From positions 12,307,655 through 12,371,654 of the forward strand of contig NC_092474.1 in the NCBI RefSeq assembly GCF_047495875.1: a stretch of 64,000 bases of DNA, given 5' to 3'. A program made the translations under genes and the position numbers. The notes under the pieces were generated by a model. It was not told where the DNA came from. It did no database searches and saw nothing but the letters and a program-made list of their open reading frames with translations. Below, piece after piece: positions 1-11,865 of the stretch. Positions within the stretch are counted from its first letter, which is position 1, and every line of letters begins with the position of its first letter. The DNA comes from Pithys albifrons albifrons (Eukaryota > Chordata > Aves > Passeriformes > Thamnophilidae).

Positions 1-59
1 TAAAGTTATACAAAACATTCTAATTTCATATTAGTAACATTTTATTCTGAGCCCTGTGT

Positions 60-252
60 TCCCCTGCCATGGGCAGGGACACCTTCCACTATCCCAGGTT
101 GCTCCAAGCCCCATCCAGCCTGGCCTTGGACACTCCCAGGGATGGGGCAGCCACAGCTTCTCTGTCCAACCTGTGTCAGGGACTCACCGACCTCACAGGG
201 GAGAGTTTTTTCCTAACAGCTCATCTAAACCCACCCTTTGTCAGTGTGAAGG
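60..252 (-). mobile_element. CR1 LINE 3' fragment
   Basis: Read on the minus strand this is the 3' part of a CR1 non-LTR retrotransposon. On the plus strand the diagnostic run is the CCCTGCCATGGGCAGGGACA block, followed by the 'ccaggttgctccaagccccatccagcctggcct' order, a CAGGGATGGGGC block and a TTTTTTCCTAACAGCTC block. These are typical of avian CR1 copies. The last 50-60 bases and the terminal 8-mer tail are missing on the left, and the copy is cut on the right near 252. No coding frame survives. The divergence suggests an old, dead copy. Confidence 0.9.
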
Positions 253-1002
253 AAGCAAAGGGTCAGCATGAGGTCCAAGCATATGAGTGAAAGCCCTTTA
301 AACTCCTCGAAGAGCACTCAGTTCCCTCCCCAGACACGTTGGCACACACTGACCTGTCTTGGCAGACCTGGCTGGCACAGTTTGGCACAGAAAGAGAGGG
401 AAGGAGGGATGTGCACCCACCCCAAGCCCCCAGCCCGAGCCACCCCCCGCTGGAGCCCCAGCGCTGCCGCTCCGACCCGCAGGACCATGGACAGCAGTTC
501 CCAGCGCGGGGCCGCCGCTCGCTCTGCTCCCAAACACCGCGAACAGACCTCAGCAGCACCTTTGGATTCCTTAGCTGCCCTGGGCTACACCTTGAAAACA
601 CTCACATAAAGTACCATGAGCCGGTTCTGCTCTCTCTGTGTGCTGGAGCTCCTCAGTGGGTGGTGCACATGAGCCCAAAGAACACCCTGCTGAGTCCTGG
701 GAACACCTGAGAGCAGAGCAGAGAACTTGAACTCTCCCTGCTCTGCTGGAAACAGAAGCCTCTCTCCTGGCCCATGTCCTGATAACAAACAGGGTGTAAT
801 GACAGCGTTCAGAGGAACATAATTAACCTCTCAGCCCCCACTGTAACCAGTCTCTGGCTTCCAAGACACACTGAAAGGATTTCTGTGCAAAGGGCAAGTT
901 GTTCCACACTCACATACTCAATTTACTCCCTAACTCCACTCATGCCAGAATTCACCAAATAACCCAGAGTGTGATAACATCTCACAGGATTTTTGTGATG
1001 GA
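253..1002. other. Single-copy non-coding sequence with a small CpG cluster
   Basis: No gene is recognised here. The left part (403-545) is unusually rich in G+C and CpG and is listed separately. From about 560 to 1002 the composition returns to ordinary AT-leaning sequence, and I see no repeat, exon or RNA gene. Short open frames on both strands resemble no protein I know. Confidence 0.6.
403..545. promoter_or_regulatory. Short CpG-rich cluster
   Basis: About 13 CpG dinucleotides fall within roughly 140 bases, against strong CpG depletion in nearly all the surrounding sequence. The block is also very C-rich. It is shorter than a conventional CpG island. It could be an unmethylated regulatory site or a decayed promoter. 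An ATG at 487 lies in a fair start context and opens 41 codons, but I recognise nothing in the product and do not call it a gene. Confidence 0.4.
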
Positions 1003-1062
1003 ATTGAACCTTATGATCCTTGTCAGTCCCTTCCAACTCAGGATATTCTGTGATTTTATGAA
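1003..1062 (+). mobile_element. CR1 3' tail remnant
   Basis: This short remnant of a CR1 3' end reads in the sense direction. It contains the TTATGATCCTTGTCAGTCCC block, then CTTCCAACTCAGGATATTCT and a degenerate terminal TGTGATTTTATGA. The tail type (ATGATCCTTG...TCCCTTCCA) is the same as in the copy at 4687-5095. CR1 copies are usually 5'-truncated, so a 60-base tail is expected. The alternative is chance similarity, which is unlikely given three blocks in the correct order. Confidence 0.75.
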
Positions 1063-4000
1063 CTCATTTTATGAGGTGCCAATGGCATTTTACACACTGA
1101 ATTCACAACACATGACACTGGATGTCCAGACATCACTGGAATACACATCTTTCCAGGAGGAAAGAAGAAACAGCACATTCATCTCTGCCACAGCACTGCA
1201 AATTATTTTAAATACCAGTGCCAGTATATCAAGAACTAATTATTAAATCCCTTGCAGGTCTAATTCTACACAGATATCTCAAAATAAGTGGACCATCAGC
1301 CACATTTTGCTATCAGCCACCACTTTTACTTTGACAAGATACTACAAGACCAGTACTCCTACAAGGCAGATTCATTCTCACTCAGCATCCAGAGCTCAAC
1401 TTGGAGGATAAGGAAAATGAGAGAAATGGCTAGTGACAGTGAGCCTTGATAGGGTCATGGGCTTTGCAACAGCTTCAACATGCAGGCGGGTGAAAACATC
1501 ACTCTCAAAGTAAAGGGACAGAGGAAAGAAATGAAGGAGAGGAAAGAAAAAGGAAAGGTTGATGGACAGTTGGACTTGTTGAGGGTGAAATCAATTAAAG
1601 TGCATCAAATCCAGACTTCATGCTTTTTCAAAGTGACAAATATGTGCTGGAAACTGAGAAAGATGAGGGGAAAATAATGTCTTTGACCTCCCGGAGACCG
1701 GCTGTTCCTTCCGTCAGAGGAGCCAGAAGTGAAGTGAGATGCGTTCATGATAAATTGTAACAGCCAGGCAGCCACCTTAAAAAAGAACGAGGTGAAAAGG
1801 TTACAGAAGGGACCCAAAATGCGAAGAATTCAACCAAACATCAAGATAAATCAACTCAGGCCCTTGTGTGTGCATCCCCAGCCTTCACAGAGCTGCTGCA
1901 GCTCAGCTCAATTTGTGTGGCTTTACTTGAAGTGTAAGAGTCACACACACACACATATCTTGTTTACAACAGCTTTGGAAAACACCCTTACAAAGGGCTG
2001 ATCACCTCAACCTTCCCAGGTGAAGGGGTGCAGCAACCACCCCATCTGCCAGCCTGTTTTGGAGTTTGTTAGACAATTAGAACACTTCTTTAATACACAA
2101 ATGTCCCTGAAAATCCAGTGTTCAGCTAAATTCAGCTGTGTTTTAGCAGAAAGCTTCCCAAGAGCTGGACACCTCCCCCCTGCTAAAGCAAACATAAAAT
2201 ATTCACACTTCTGAAAGTTTCAGAGCTTTAGTATCTCTTATTTTCTCTTGCACTTAGACAGAATTTTCTAGTTTTGAGCTTCAAATTAGGGTATAAATAT
2301 TTGTCTGGATGCCTCCACCAACAAGGCAACTTTGGAACTTTCCCCTTACTAACAATCAGAAACTATTAACTCACACACAACAGTGGAATGCAAAAGCTGG
2401 AATCTTTTAAAGAATCAATAAACATATGATATCTCCTAATAAAATCTTTGGAACATCCTTGTAAAGACTGTGCCCTGCTGGGAATATACATTTTCAGTCT
2501 GTTAAATGTCCAAGAAAATATCTCAAACCAGGTGAAACAAAAACTCAGTATTAAAAAATGACAATTCCCTTGACAGTGGTCTTTCCCACATAAGGTAAGA
2601 CTTCATGAATCATTTGGGTCAAAGTTCTCCTCCTGGTCCATTTCTAGCAAAAAAGCTTCCCAGTGCTGCATTCAAAGGTTTATGTGAGCTGTAAAAAGCC
2701 AAAGCAGAATTTTAGGGAATATTTACTGCAGTTCTGCACATTTGTGCATTTCAGCAGGGAACTCCTCATACACCTCCCACTCAAATGCTCACACTGACTA
2801 CAAACTGAGTCCTTACTCGAGTCCATCAAGTGTCCAAACACCAGGTGTTTATCAGACAGGGTCCCTCTTAAATTATTAATACCTACCAATGGACGTCACC
2901 CTGAGATCTTCAAGCATGACCTTGCCCAAACTTTTCTGCCAACTTCCAACACCAGGCTGACCTTTGAGGAGGTCACTGAAGAAACCACGTTTTCCCTCTT
3001 TTTTGAGCCTTTCCTTTGACTGGAGGGACCATAGGAAGTAGCTTACACTGGGTATGTTAAGCTAAGCTTGTTCACCCTGCTGCCTGCACTGCAGACAGTC
3101 ACCTTAGGGCAGCCCTAAGCATGGGAGCTTTTGGAGATTCCCAACTGCAGCATGGAATTCCTCCTGCCTCGGAGCTCATTGTGGCAAATGCCTGCACTGG
3201 GGAGAATGAGCTTTACCTCGATGTTGCTGTGAGGGAGCTCAGCTATCAGGTCCTGGCTGGCATCCTCACAGCCCTGCCTTCAGACAGCACTGGTGAGCAT
3301 CTCGCCAGCTCCTCCTGGCACACGTGCCCACCCCGCTGTTGTTGCAGTTTTCTTCACAACAACCTTCCCTGGATGGTCCCTTCCCCGAAACATCATGATT
3401 CTCTCAGGGAGACACGAGTTCACATCAACAAATCCTTCCCGACACTGCCCTGAAGCACTTTCGCTATGATCAGCTATTCAGAGTGATGGGACACACTAGT
3501 TAGATCTCTCTGTGTGTTTATCAATCCCTTCTCAGCCATTTTCCTCTGTAAATCCGTCAAACCTTTTTCTTCAAGCTCTGTGGGAACAGTTAGGAGCTAT
3601 CTCCTCAGAGGTGCCTGCCCTGCCACTTGCATTTCCTCCTGCTCCTGGAGAAGTTGGATGTCAGCAAGGAGAGGACTGGCCAGCGCAGCACAGACACAGC
3701 AGCACTGCTGCCAGTACCCTTGGAGTGACAGGATCCATAGCAAAGACCCTTTTAAAAGCCACTGTCCCTATGCAGGGGACAAGGGGGGAGTGCTCCTAAT
3801 CTGGGACAGAGAAGGGAGAAGGGGAAAAGCCCAGGGATGAAGTCAAATGTGTAAAAAGTCTGTAACACCCCAAAGCAGACACAGCTTGTTGTGAGCTGAG
3901 CCAGGGCAGGAATGCAGCTGCTCCACAGCAACATGGGATCTTACAGGATTTAAGGACACAGGACTGACTCAAAAGTGTGCTGGAATCCAGATGCATATTA

Positions 4001-4686
4001 TATATCCATAACCACTCCAACCCTGTGAGGAACATCACCAAAGCCACAGACTGCCACCAATAGATTTGAACCTTACACATTTCCTTTTATCCTTCTGGGG
4101 AATTTGTGCCTGACAAACCACACATCTTCCCTTTAAATGAGGAGCATCAGCCAGTCTGTTTGCCTTACACTGACTCTTGTAACCTCCGTGGACAGCAGGG
4201 ACTTGCCAGCCAACCCCAATCTGCAGAGATGCTGTCCTGTGCAACCACACTCTGCAGCCTACATGCACTTTGACTGTGCAGATCTAGGTCAGCATCCTGA
4301 CAAACATCAGAGGAGAAGGCATTTCTCCTTTCACACTTGTCACGGGCCAGGCTGGTTATCGGCCCCGCTTTGCAGTCGGGAGAAGAAAGCACAAAGCAGT
4401 GAAGTGACTTGTCTGAGGCCACTTTACAGGCCAGTGCCTGGTTTAGGAATCAAGCTCCAAGTCCTCCACACCACCAGTCAGATGACACCACGTTCATAAA
4501 GCTAAATTTTGAAGCTTTTGGGAAGATACACTGACAAAATCTGTAGATATCACCAGTTATGTTTGCTCAGTCATCCACCTGATGAGCTTATCAGAGTTTC
4601 AGGTGGCATGTACAGCATTTCCACCAGTGATGGACCAAAATTGAGGACAAACCCCAGACTCCCAACAAGCTACCTATGCCAAAGCA
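1063..4686. other. Single-copy non-coding stretch
   Basis: No gene, RNA gene or interspersed repeat is recognised across these 3.6 kb. There is a short CA run at 1941-1957. The sequence is AT-leaning and poor in CpG. The open frames (up to 120 codons) have no family motif, signal peptide or repeat structure that I can identify, and they overlap one another on both strands, as chance frames do. Confidence 0.6.
1941..1957. repeat. Short (CA)n run
   Basis: An uninterrupted CACACA run of about eight units is followed by TATC. It is a minor simple repeat. Confidence 0.8.
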
Positions 4687-5095
4687 GAGCTACAAGGATG
4701 GTGAAGGGTCTAGAGAGGAAGTCATACAAAGAATGGCTCAAGTTACTCAGTTTGTTCACCCTCTAGAAGAAGAGACTGAGGTGAGAGCTCAAAGGGATCT
4801 GCAGATCCCATCTCTGCTGTGTGAGCAATGACAGGACACAAAAAATGGCCTGGAGCTGTGCCAGGGCAGGGTTAGGTTGGATCTCAGGAAAAGGTTCCTC
4901 CCCCAGAGGGTGGTAGACACTGACCAAGCTCCCCAGGGCAGTGGGCACAGCCCCAACGCTGCCAGAGCTCCAGGAGGGTTTGGACAACACTCTGAAGGAC
5001 ATGGAGAAATTGTTGTGGTGTCTGTGCAGGGTCAGGAGTTGGATCCATGATCCTTGCAGGTCCCTTCCAGCTCAGGAAATTCTATGATTCTATTC
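4687..5095 (+). mobile_element. CR1 LINE 3' fragment
   Basis: This is a 5'-truncated CR1 in sense orientation. Landmarks in order are CTACAAGGATGGTGAAGGG, a TTGTTCACCCTCTAGAAGAA block, GGTTAGGTTGGATCTCAGGA, the CCCCAGGGCAGTGGGCACAG block and the 3' tail CATGATCCTTGCAGGTCCCT ending in TTCTATGATTCTATTC. The blocks correspond to the end of ORF2 and the 3' UTR, but stops and indels break the frame. The tail type matches that of the tRNA-headed SINE in this window (on the opposite strand at 15215-15280), which is relevant to how that SINE is mobilised. The 5' boundary is approximate. Confidence 0.92.
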
Positions 5096-6467
5096 CTTTC
5101 TTGCTCACCAGCCAGAAAAGCACTCAGGGTTTGGGATCCTCCCCTTTAGGCCCTGCAGAGTGGGGCAGGAATCTCCCAGCACCACCCGTCGTGCTGTGTT
5201 TCATCAGACACAGTGGATGTGAGCAGAGAGACAAACAGGAGGTTATATATATATATGTATACACACACACACATATACATATGAAACCAAGAGAACATCA
5301 TACCATCCAAAAAAGGGGTTCTGTCACTCTGATTGAATAGATTCTGCTCCAGCTTCTGATGCCTCCTGTCAGAAGGGGCAGATGAGAACAGGCCACGTGG
5401 TAGAAACAGCTTCACTAAAGTGACTCTGGTAACAAGCAACCAGACAGCTCCATATCCAACACATCCACGAGGAAAAGAAAAGGCTCCAAGAGCAAGAGAG
5501 AGCAATTGTTATTCTACTAGGATTGAATTTGTTTCTTTGTCCAAAAATAGTCGCCATCTGAACATCAGCATTTTAATATTTCAGTTTTTGTTGCCTTCCC
5601 CTAAATTGCTTTCATTCTGGCATGAAATCTTCCATCTATGAGGCTTTTCAGTTTTTACCATCTCATCTAAATTATTTTTCCATTTTTTGTGGACTTCCAA
5701 GTAATTTGGTGCTGAAACACTTTTGCTGAAGTTGGGAGGGAGATGAAGCCTTTACTTTTTCAAGAAAGAAATAAAAAAGGAATCCTTTTTAAGGCACTTT
5801 TTCATTACTCTTCATTATAATACTGATCAATTTTTTCTTTCTTTCTTTTTAAAAGAAAATCATCAGTAAAACCTGACTAACCAAAAGCACCACTTTGCTG
5901 ATCCTTGACATTTGACTTCACCACAAGTGCTGCCACACAAAGCCAGGCTGCAGCTCTGGGATTTGGGCCAGGTGAATGGTAAAGTTTGGGGTTTAGAGGG
6001 TTGAAAGGAAAAACATAAAATTCCACAACCAACCTTTTTCCTCATTAAAGGAGGGCCCTGGAGAAGGGGTAGAGCAGGGACACTGTTCAGAGCCCAGACA
6101 CAACATATCACCAACACACACCCTGTGCTGTGTGCCGGGTATGAGAACAACCAGGGCAGTTTGTCTGGTCTGTGGTGGTTTCCAGCCCAGAGTTACCACA
6201 TTCTCCACAACTTGGTCAATGTGACCACCAAGCACTATTAAGTCATCACCTTTCCTGCCTGGCCTGAAGGGGGTTCTTGCCAGCACACCTCAAGATGGTC
6301 TGCTGAAGAATTCACTCCATTGCTCTAAATTCAAGGAGTTTTAAGACTTTAAGCTTTCATTTTCCTCCATCCAGTGTGACTCCCACCTTGTGGTTTGCTT
6401 CAACACACAGAAGTGATTTGCACTGGGATGGAAGCCATGCCAGGGTGTCTTCATAATCCTGACACTA
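5096..6467. other. Single-copy non-coding stretch
   Basis: Apart from the TA/CA microsatellite at 5244-5282, I see no repeat or exon. The section 5570-5870 is notably AT-rich, with T runs. Confidence 0.6.
5244..5282. repeat. Compound (TA)n/(CA)n microsatellite
   Basis: A TATATATA run passes into GTATACACACACACAC and back to ATATACATATG. The alternating purine-pyrimidine pattern is length-variable in many genomes and can adopt Z-form or cruciform structure. Confidence 0.9.
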
Positions 6468-6568
6468 CAAGGCCAGACTGGACAGGGCTCTGGGCCACCT
6501 GGTCTAGTGGAAGGTGGAATTAAATGGTCTTTAAGGTCTCTTCCAACCCAAACAATTCTGTGATTCTC
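6468..6568 (+). mobile_element. CR1 3' tail fragment
   Basis: This sense-strand CR1 tail reads GGCCACCTGGTCTAGTGGAA, then jumps to GGTGGAATTAAATGGTCTTT and ends AACCCAAACAATTCTGTGATT. The usual 'tgtccctgcccatggcagggg' section between these parts is missing, so the copy carries an internal deletion of about 20 bases as well as 5' truncation. Confidence 0.9.
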
Positions 6569-8326
6569 CAACCCTGAACTGTGCTACTGATACACTGTAC
6601 ATGTGATTTGTGCTTCCTGATTTGTGCTTCCTTTGGTGCCTTTAAGGCACAGGCTGACCAGAAGATCACATCACTTCTTCACCCATGCCCTTGCCCCTTC
6701 CAATGCAAGGAGTAGCTTGAGCACAGCATTCAGGGCTGAAGGACCTGGGGATCACTGTATGTCCTCAGCCCAACACACAGAAGAGGCTTCCATCCCCTTT
6801 ACTGTACAGAAGGGTCAGTTCTGGTTCCCCCTGGAACCCCCAAACTGCAATGTTGGCTGTAGGTACAAGGATCTGATCCTAACCAGTGACCCCAAAGTGA
6901 CACCGAGGAATAGGTGACAGATTTTACCTTTCCTGATCCCCCAACATTCTGTGCTGGTAAGTGAAATCAATCACCAAATGAAACAAGGCCATTTCCTCCA
7001 AACCTTAATCCTAGAATTACTGATGGGGAAGGGAATTCAGCCCAAGTGCATGTACTTCAGCTGGTGTAACTCTCAGCTTTCCAACCCTTGGAAAGCTTGA
7101 CTCATGTAGATTTGTGAAGGGCCTGAAGCTTTAGCCCCCACCTCCTCCTCTTTGGTACTACTTCCTACACCAACCCTCTGGGATATTAAATCTTCCACTT
7201 GCCATTTTCTCTCAGGCAGGGAGGATATGAATTTCATAACTCCTCAGCTGAGCTGCCATCAAGAGCCATGAAATATGGCAGGAAACCACCAGCATGGACC
7301 GGTGAGTGCTCCATGTGCAGCCACAGAAGCTGCAGGACTGGACAAGCCATTAGAGCAGCACGTGGTGCAGCTGCCTGGAGCAGAGGGTCCAAGGGGGTGT
7401 GCAAGGAAGGGCACACTGGCACTTGATCAAACCAGAGAGGGATGAAACCACAGCAGGGCAGAGCCAATGCCTGGACCAAGGCTGGTCATGCCCAACAAAA
7501 CCTGCTCTTTCTGGAGTTTCTCTTTACATCAGTCTGACTTCAGGGGTTGTGGAGGTCCTGGGCTCACAGAAGGCTGGAGGAGGAAAACAAGCCCTTAATT
7601 CATGTACTTAACAGCTACAGGGGCAAACCACTGCATGTTTCTCACTTGAACTTGTGCCTCTCTGCTATAACCAAGGCGATGGGAGAACTGGTGAGTTCAC
7701 ACTGGAGCACTCCTGCCTCCCTCACCAGGAGGCTTTTCCAGCACCTCACATGGATCACAACAGCAATAAAGTGTTTGCAGTGACAACAATCTGGCTGTGG
7801 AATTGTCTTCCAGAGGAGACTAACATAGCAATCCAGTACCTCACCATCCTGAGGACACTCTACAAAACTTTCTCCTCCCAAAGACTATTTCATTATGAGC
7901 AATAAGTTGTTACAGATACTCCTACCTCAAAGGAATGCAGTCAGCCCAAAATGTCCTTTGAGACTTTGCAGTTAAAATGGACCCAAACTGGGGCTGGCAA
8001 TGCCACCTGACAAATGGTACTTGTGTGAAACCCTCCCAGATCAGAGTGTAAGACCAAAGGGGAGCCAAGCCCTGAGGATGAGGAGGACAACAGGCAAGGG
8101 ATTCATGTTCCTCACCTTGGTGACAGCTCTCTAAACCCACTCCCAAGGTTTCAGCCTGGCTGGGACACCATGGCCCATCTGGGCTGCAACTCCTGTTTTT
8201 TCACTTGCTGGTTGCTTTTTTCAGCCCTCAAGTTCAGGAGATGAGTTAAGCACATGACTAAAAGAAATTGCCTTTTTACAATAAGCTTTTCCTTTCCTGT
8301 GTACACTCCTTTCCTCTTATTACAGA
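6569..8326. other. Single-copy non-coding stretch
   Basis: No gene or interspersed repeat is recognised. A perfect 14-base tandem duplication lies at 6605-6632. A CAATAAAGTG motif near 7762 resembles a polyadenylation signal, but no exon can be tied to it. Confidence 0.55.
6605..6632. repeat. 14-bp perfect tandem duplication
   Basis: The unit GATTTGTGCTTCCT occurs twice head to tail without mismatch, which suggests a recent slippage or microduplication event. Confidence 0.9.
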
Positions 8327-8382
8327 CACACAGAATGGTTTGGGTTGGAAGGACCTTAAAAGACCATCCTGCTCCTGCAGGC
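8327..8382 (-). mobile_element. CR1 3' tail remnant
   Basis: On the plus strand this reads CACAGAATGGTTTGGGTTGG, then AAGGACCTTAAAAGACCATC. That is the reverse complement of the last 50-60 bases of an avian CR1. It is heavily 5'-truncated. Confidence 0.85.
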
Positions 8383-11300
8383 AACATCTTGGCACTTTGT
8401 ACTTCTTGTTTTCTCTTCCAAGTCACCAGTAGCATCCTCCCCCCCCCTCCTGCCTGCTGTGGCAGCATTTCTGCCCCAGGAAGATAATAAATACATCAAG
8501 CCTGTCAAAGCCATGTTGTTTTGGCTGAAAAGAGGTGCCCCCCTGCTGGGTGAGATTACTTCCCACCAGGATGGATGGCTTTGCCCTCACTGACAGCTCT
8601 CCAACGGGGAGTAATCGGTGTCCAGCAGGGAGGAGCAGGCAGCCAACGGGGCTAAATGGCACTTAGGAGTGATGAGGACAAGGAGGAGGGAAAGGAGCTC
8701 AGCCCTGTTCACACACAGCCCTCCTCTGCCATGTGGGGTGCTGACAGGGACACCACAGGGATCCCCTTGCTGGGATTTCCCAGGCAGGGGGTGGCAATGA
8801 GAAGTGGGAAACTAATATTCCTACTTGAGACCCAGGACAAGTGTCAGCCTTAATCCTACCCAAGCCTTGACACCTGGAACCAGAAGCTCTCAGTGCCTAA
8901 ATGTATTAGTGAGTGGGAAATTAAGGAAGACACAAAGAAGGACAGGGAAGAAACTCTCTCTTTGCCTGTGGGTACAGGTGTTTTCCATACACCCCACAAA
9001 CAGCTCATCCTGAGCTGGCTTGGCACATGACAGATTTTGGGACAAGACCTAGCAGGGAAGTGGCATTGACATGGAAAAGTGGATTTCCTTTGGAAAAATT
9101 ACAAAGAAAACGTTTGGCCTGTTTGCATTTCCCAAATATCTCAGATGTTTAACAATCTCTGAGACATTCAGGTAAACTGAGGAGCAGCAATTTTACCTCC
9201 AGGTCACCACCTCAGGAACCTGCCACCACGGTGCTGGGGGTTTGGATTATGACAGCTGAATTAACCTTGTTTTCTTGGCTTTTTGAATTAAAGACAGAGA
9301 AAAGAGTAAAATGAACACTGAGATGTCCTGATGAGACTAAGCAGGATTACAGTGAGTCATCCAGAGTGTCTCCACCTCTACACCGGCCTCTTCAGAGACA
9401 CTTCAGGGAATCAATTGCCCATATCCCACTAAAATCTTCTCTGTATGTGGTTTGTGAAGCTTTAAGCCCCTTTCCCACCCCCACAAACTCCATCCCTCAC
9501 CTCTGAAGTCTCTCCAGTCCATTATTCTGGAGGCTGATTTGTGAACAGTGTGTTCACTTTCCGTACTGCCTAATGAAGATGTTCCTGGCCCTGAACATTA
9601 GATCTGCTGCACACTTAATGGAAAAAAAAGAGCTATTCTTATCATTGGTGGGTCGGATGAGTTTCTTGGCAGTGAGGGTGGGACAGTTATGTGGACAATC
9701 AAACAAGCCAGAGATTATTGCCAATGCATTTTTGAGGAAATCAGTGCTGTTTAAACTCTAATCACAACAAGACCTCATTTAAAAGCATAAAAGCTTTCAC
9801 TCAGCAGACCTACCTTTTTTTTTAATAGCTAGACAATTAAATAAATCTCCTGACACTTAACCATCATTTACCCAACAGTCAGAAAATGGATTCAATGCCT
9901 TTGCATTAGTTAGATGATGATATTAAAGCAAAAACTGAACAAGTACAAGCAGGTGAAGGACAATCTGTGAGGAGTGTGTGCTGCACTCAAGGATAGCAGG
10001 GGGGTAGGGGTTTTTTTTTAATTGTTTTTCCTTTTTGAGACACCAAGATAGTTTTTAGCATTACTTTGTTTCACAAATTTTAATGTCCTTGGAAAAACAA
10101 GGTAGTTATTCCTCCCTTTTATAGGCTAGAAACTGAAGTACAGCACCAATGATGCTGCCCTGAAATTCTGTGTCTGAAGCAGGAACTGAGTGAGGATGGG
10201 ATGAATTGTTCAAAAAGAACCTTTCTACCCTTAACTGTCATCCAATCCTTATTTTGTGGGCGTTTCCATTAAAACAGGTACCTGGAAAATTCAGAGCAAG
10301 TGTGGATTAAAGCTCAGCAGACAAAACCCCCTGGGTTCTAGTGCATTTTTGCTGGCATCTTAGGAAAGGCTGCATGGTCTTAAAACACAACCCTCAAATT
10401 AATCCTGAAGCAACTTGGATTGACTCTTCACTGGGGTGAACATCAGCTCCTGGCAGAGCAGAGACCTTTTATTATCCCTGATCCCAGCTGAACTCTTCCT
10501 TCCCGGCTCTAGCACTTCTCCCTCATTAGGTTCCTCAAGTGAAGAGCATCTTCTGATGCCATTATTCAGAAGCTGATGCTAAATAACTCCTAAATTTATT
10601 GCCAGCTGTCAGTTAGCAGCAACTGTAATGGGAGTGTCTTTCCCCTTTTCAGGTAGCAATAGCAATGATAGAAAATTCATGTCTTCCAAGCAGTGTTTGA
10701 GATGTCCTATTATATATTCATTACCCTATGCTGAATTTCATGGTCTACTTTATGATCTGCTGTTCTGAAATAAAATACAAAATGGAGAGGAAAGCAATTG
10801 ATCCAGTCTCATTCCAGGCCCTAAATCACTGACAACTGTATAGACAGTTAATTGTTTCCTGATCTCTGCTTGCTTAATTTTTAAAGAGTTCCCACCGATA
10901 AATTTTACAGAGATGGATCTTTGTTTTTAACCCTCCTCCCAGCCCTCATTTCGGCCCTGCTTTATGATGGGGTGGAAAGAGTTAAAAGCTCCTCTTCCAC
11001 TCCTCCCTCTTTATCGTTTTAATTGGCTGTTCTGATGACCTGAGCAGCTCTTTGATTCGCATCAAACCCTGCGCTGAGGAGGGAGCACGTCAGTCTGCCA
11101 AGCAAGGGTCACGCTGCCTGTCAATAGGCCATCCATCAGCCCTGCCAGCAGCACGGAGCCAGCCCACACCAACAGCCCCAGATGGCAAGGGAGCAGCCTC
11201 CTGGCAATGTCCCAGCGTGTGCTGGGTGCCCCAACAGCTCCCACAGGGGTCACTGGCCCCGGGGCCGGCGGGCGGCAAACTTCAAACTACCAACTGGGGA

Positions 11301-11490
11301 AAAGCAACCGTGAGCAAACAGCAGAGCCCCCAAAATCAACAGCAAAAACCCCCTCTGGTAAACCCAGTGGTGGGTCCAAGTCAAAGGTGAGGGAGGTGAT
11401 AGAGATGGGAGTCAACAAGGGGGACAGTGGGATGTGCCTTTAAAGGGAGAAGCCACACTCATCTCTACTAGTAGCACCTACACAACTAGT
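8383..11490. other. Single-copy non-coding stretch, partly AT-rich
   Basis: No gene, exon or recognised repeat lies in these 3.1 kb. A C9-rich run sits at about 8439-8450 and a T run near 10012-10020. From roughly 9530 to 11060 the sequence is AT-rich and repeat-free. The end of it (10880-11090) keeps several CpGs and homeobox-like TAAT cores, which is the look of a conserved non-coding element, although I cannot test conservation here. Confidence 0.5.
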
Positions 11491-11865
11491 AGATCATTGA
11501 GTCCACCCAGTGACCCATCACCACCTTGTCACCAGCCCAGAGCACTGAGTGCCATGTCCAGCTGTTCCTTGGACACCTCCAGGGATGGAGACTCCACCAC
11601 TTCCCCAGACAGCCCCTTCCAATGCCTGACCACCCTTTCTAGGAACAAATTCTTCCTGATGTCCAATCTAAACTTCCCCTATCACAACTTGAGGCTGCTT
11701 TCTCTTGTCCTGCTCTTTGTTCCCTGGGAGGAGAGCCTGACCCCCACCTGGCTCCAACCTCCTGTCAGGGAGTTGCAGAGAGTGAGAAGGTCCCTCCTGA
11801 GTCTCCTTTTCTCCAGGGTGAGCCCCCCCAGCTCCCTCAGCCTCTGTTCTTATGACTTACCCTGT
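11491..11865 (-). mobile_element. CR1 LINE 3' fragment
   Basis: This is the reverse complement of a CR1 3' region. The plus-strand landmarks are AGATCATTGAGTCCACCCAG, CCAGGGATGGAGACTCCACC, CCCCTTCCAATGCCTGACCA, AAATTCTTCCTGATGTCCAA and GGAGAGCCTGACCCCCACCT, ending near CAGCTCCCTCAGCCTCTGTT. The very 3' tail and the 8-mers are missing. On the sense strand the ORF2 C-terminal region is frame-broken. On the antisense (plus) strand a 274-codon open frame runs through it, which I treat as spurious. Confidence 0.92.

Noticed and set aside
3361..3412. CR1 tail suggested by GGTCCCTTCCCC and ATGATTCTCTC
   Set aside because: The two short matches are not accompanied by the preceding CR1 blocks, so coincidence is more likely.
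3121..3453. 110-codon frame as an exon
   Set aside because: The first half looks mildly protein-like, but I know no matching family and see no convincing splice sites or conserved motif.
7690..7910. A CR1-like or processed pseudogene segment around the CAATAAAGTG motif
   Set aside because: Phrases such as CTTCCAGAGGAGAC look repeat-like, but no continuous CR1 block order and no poly(A) tail were seen.
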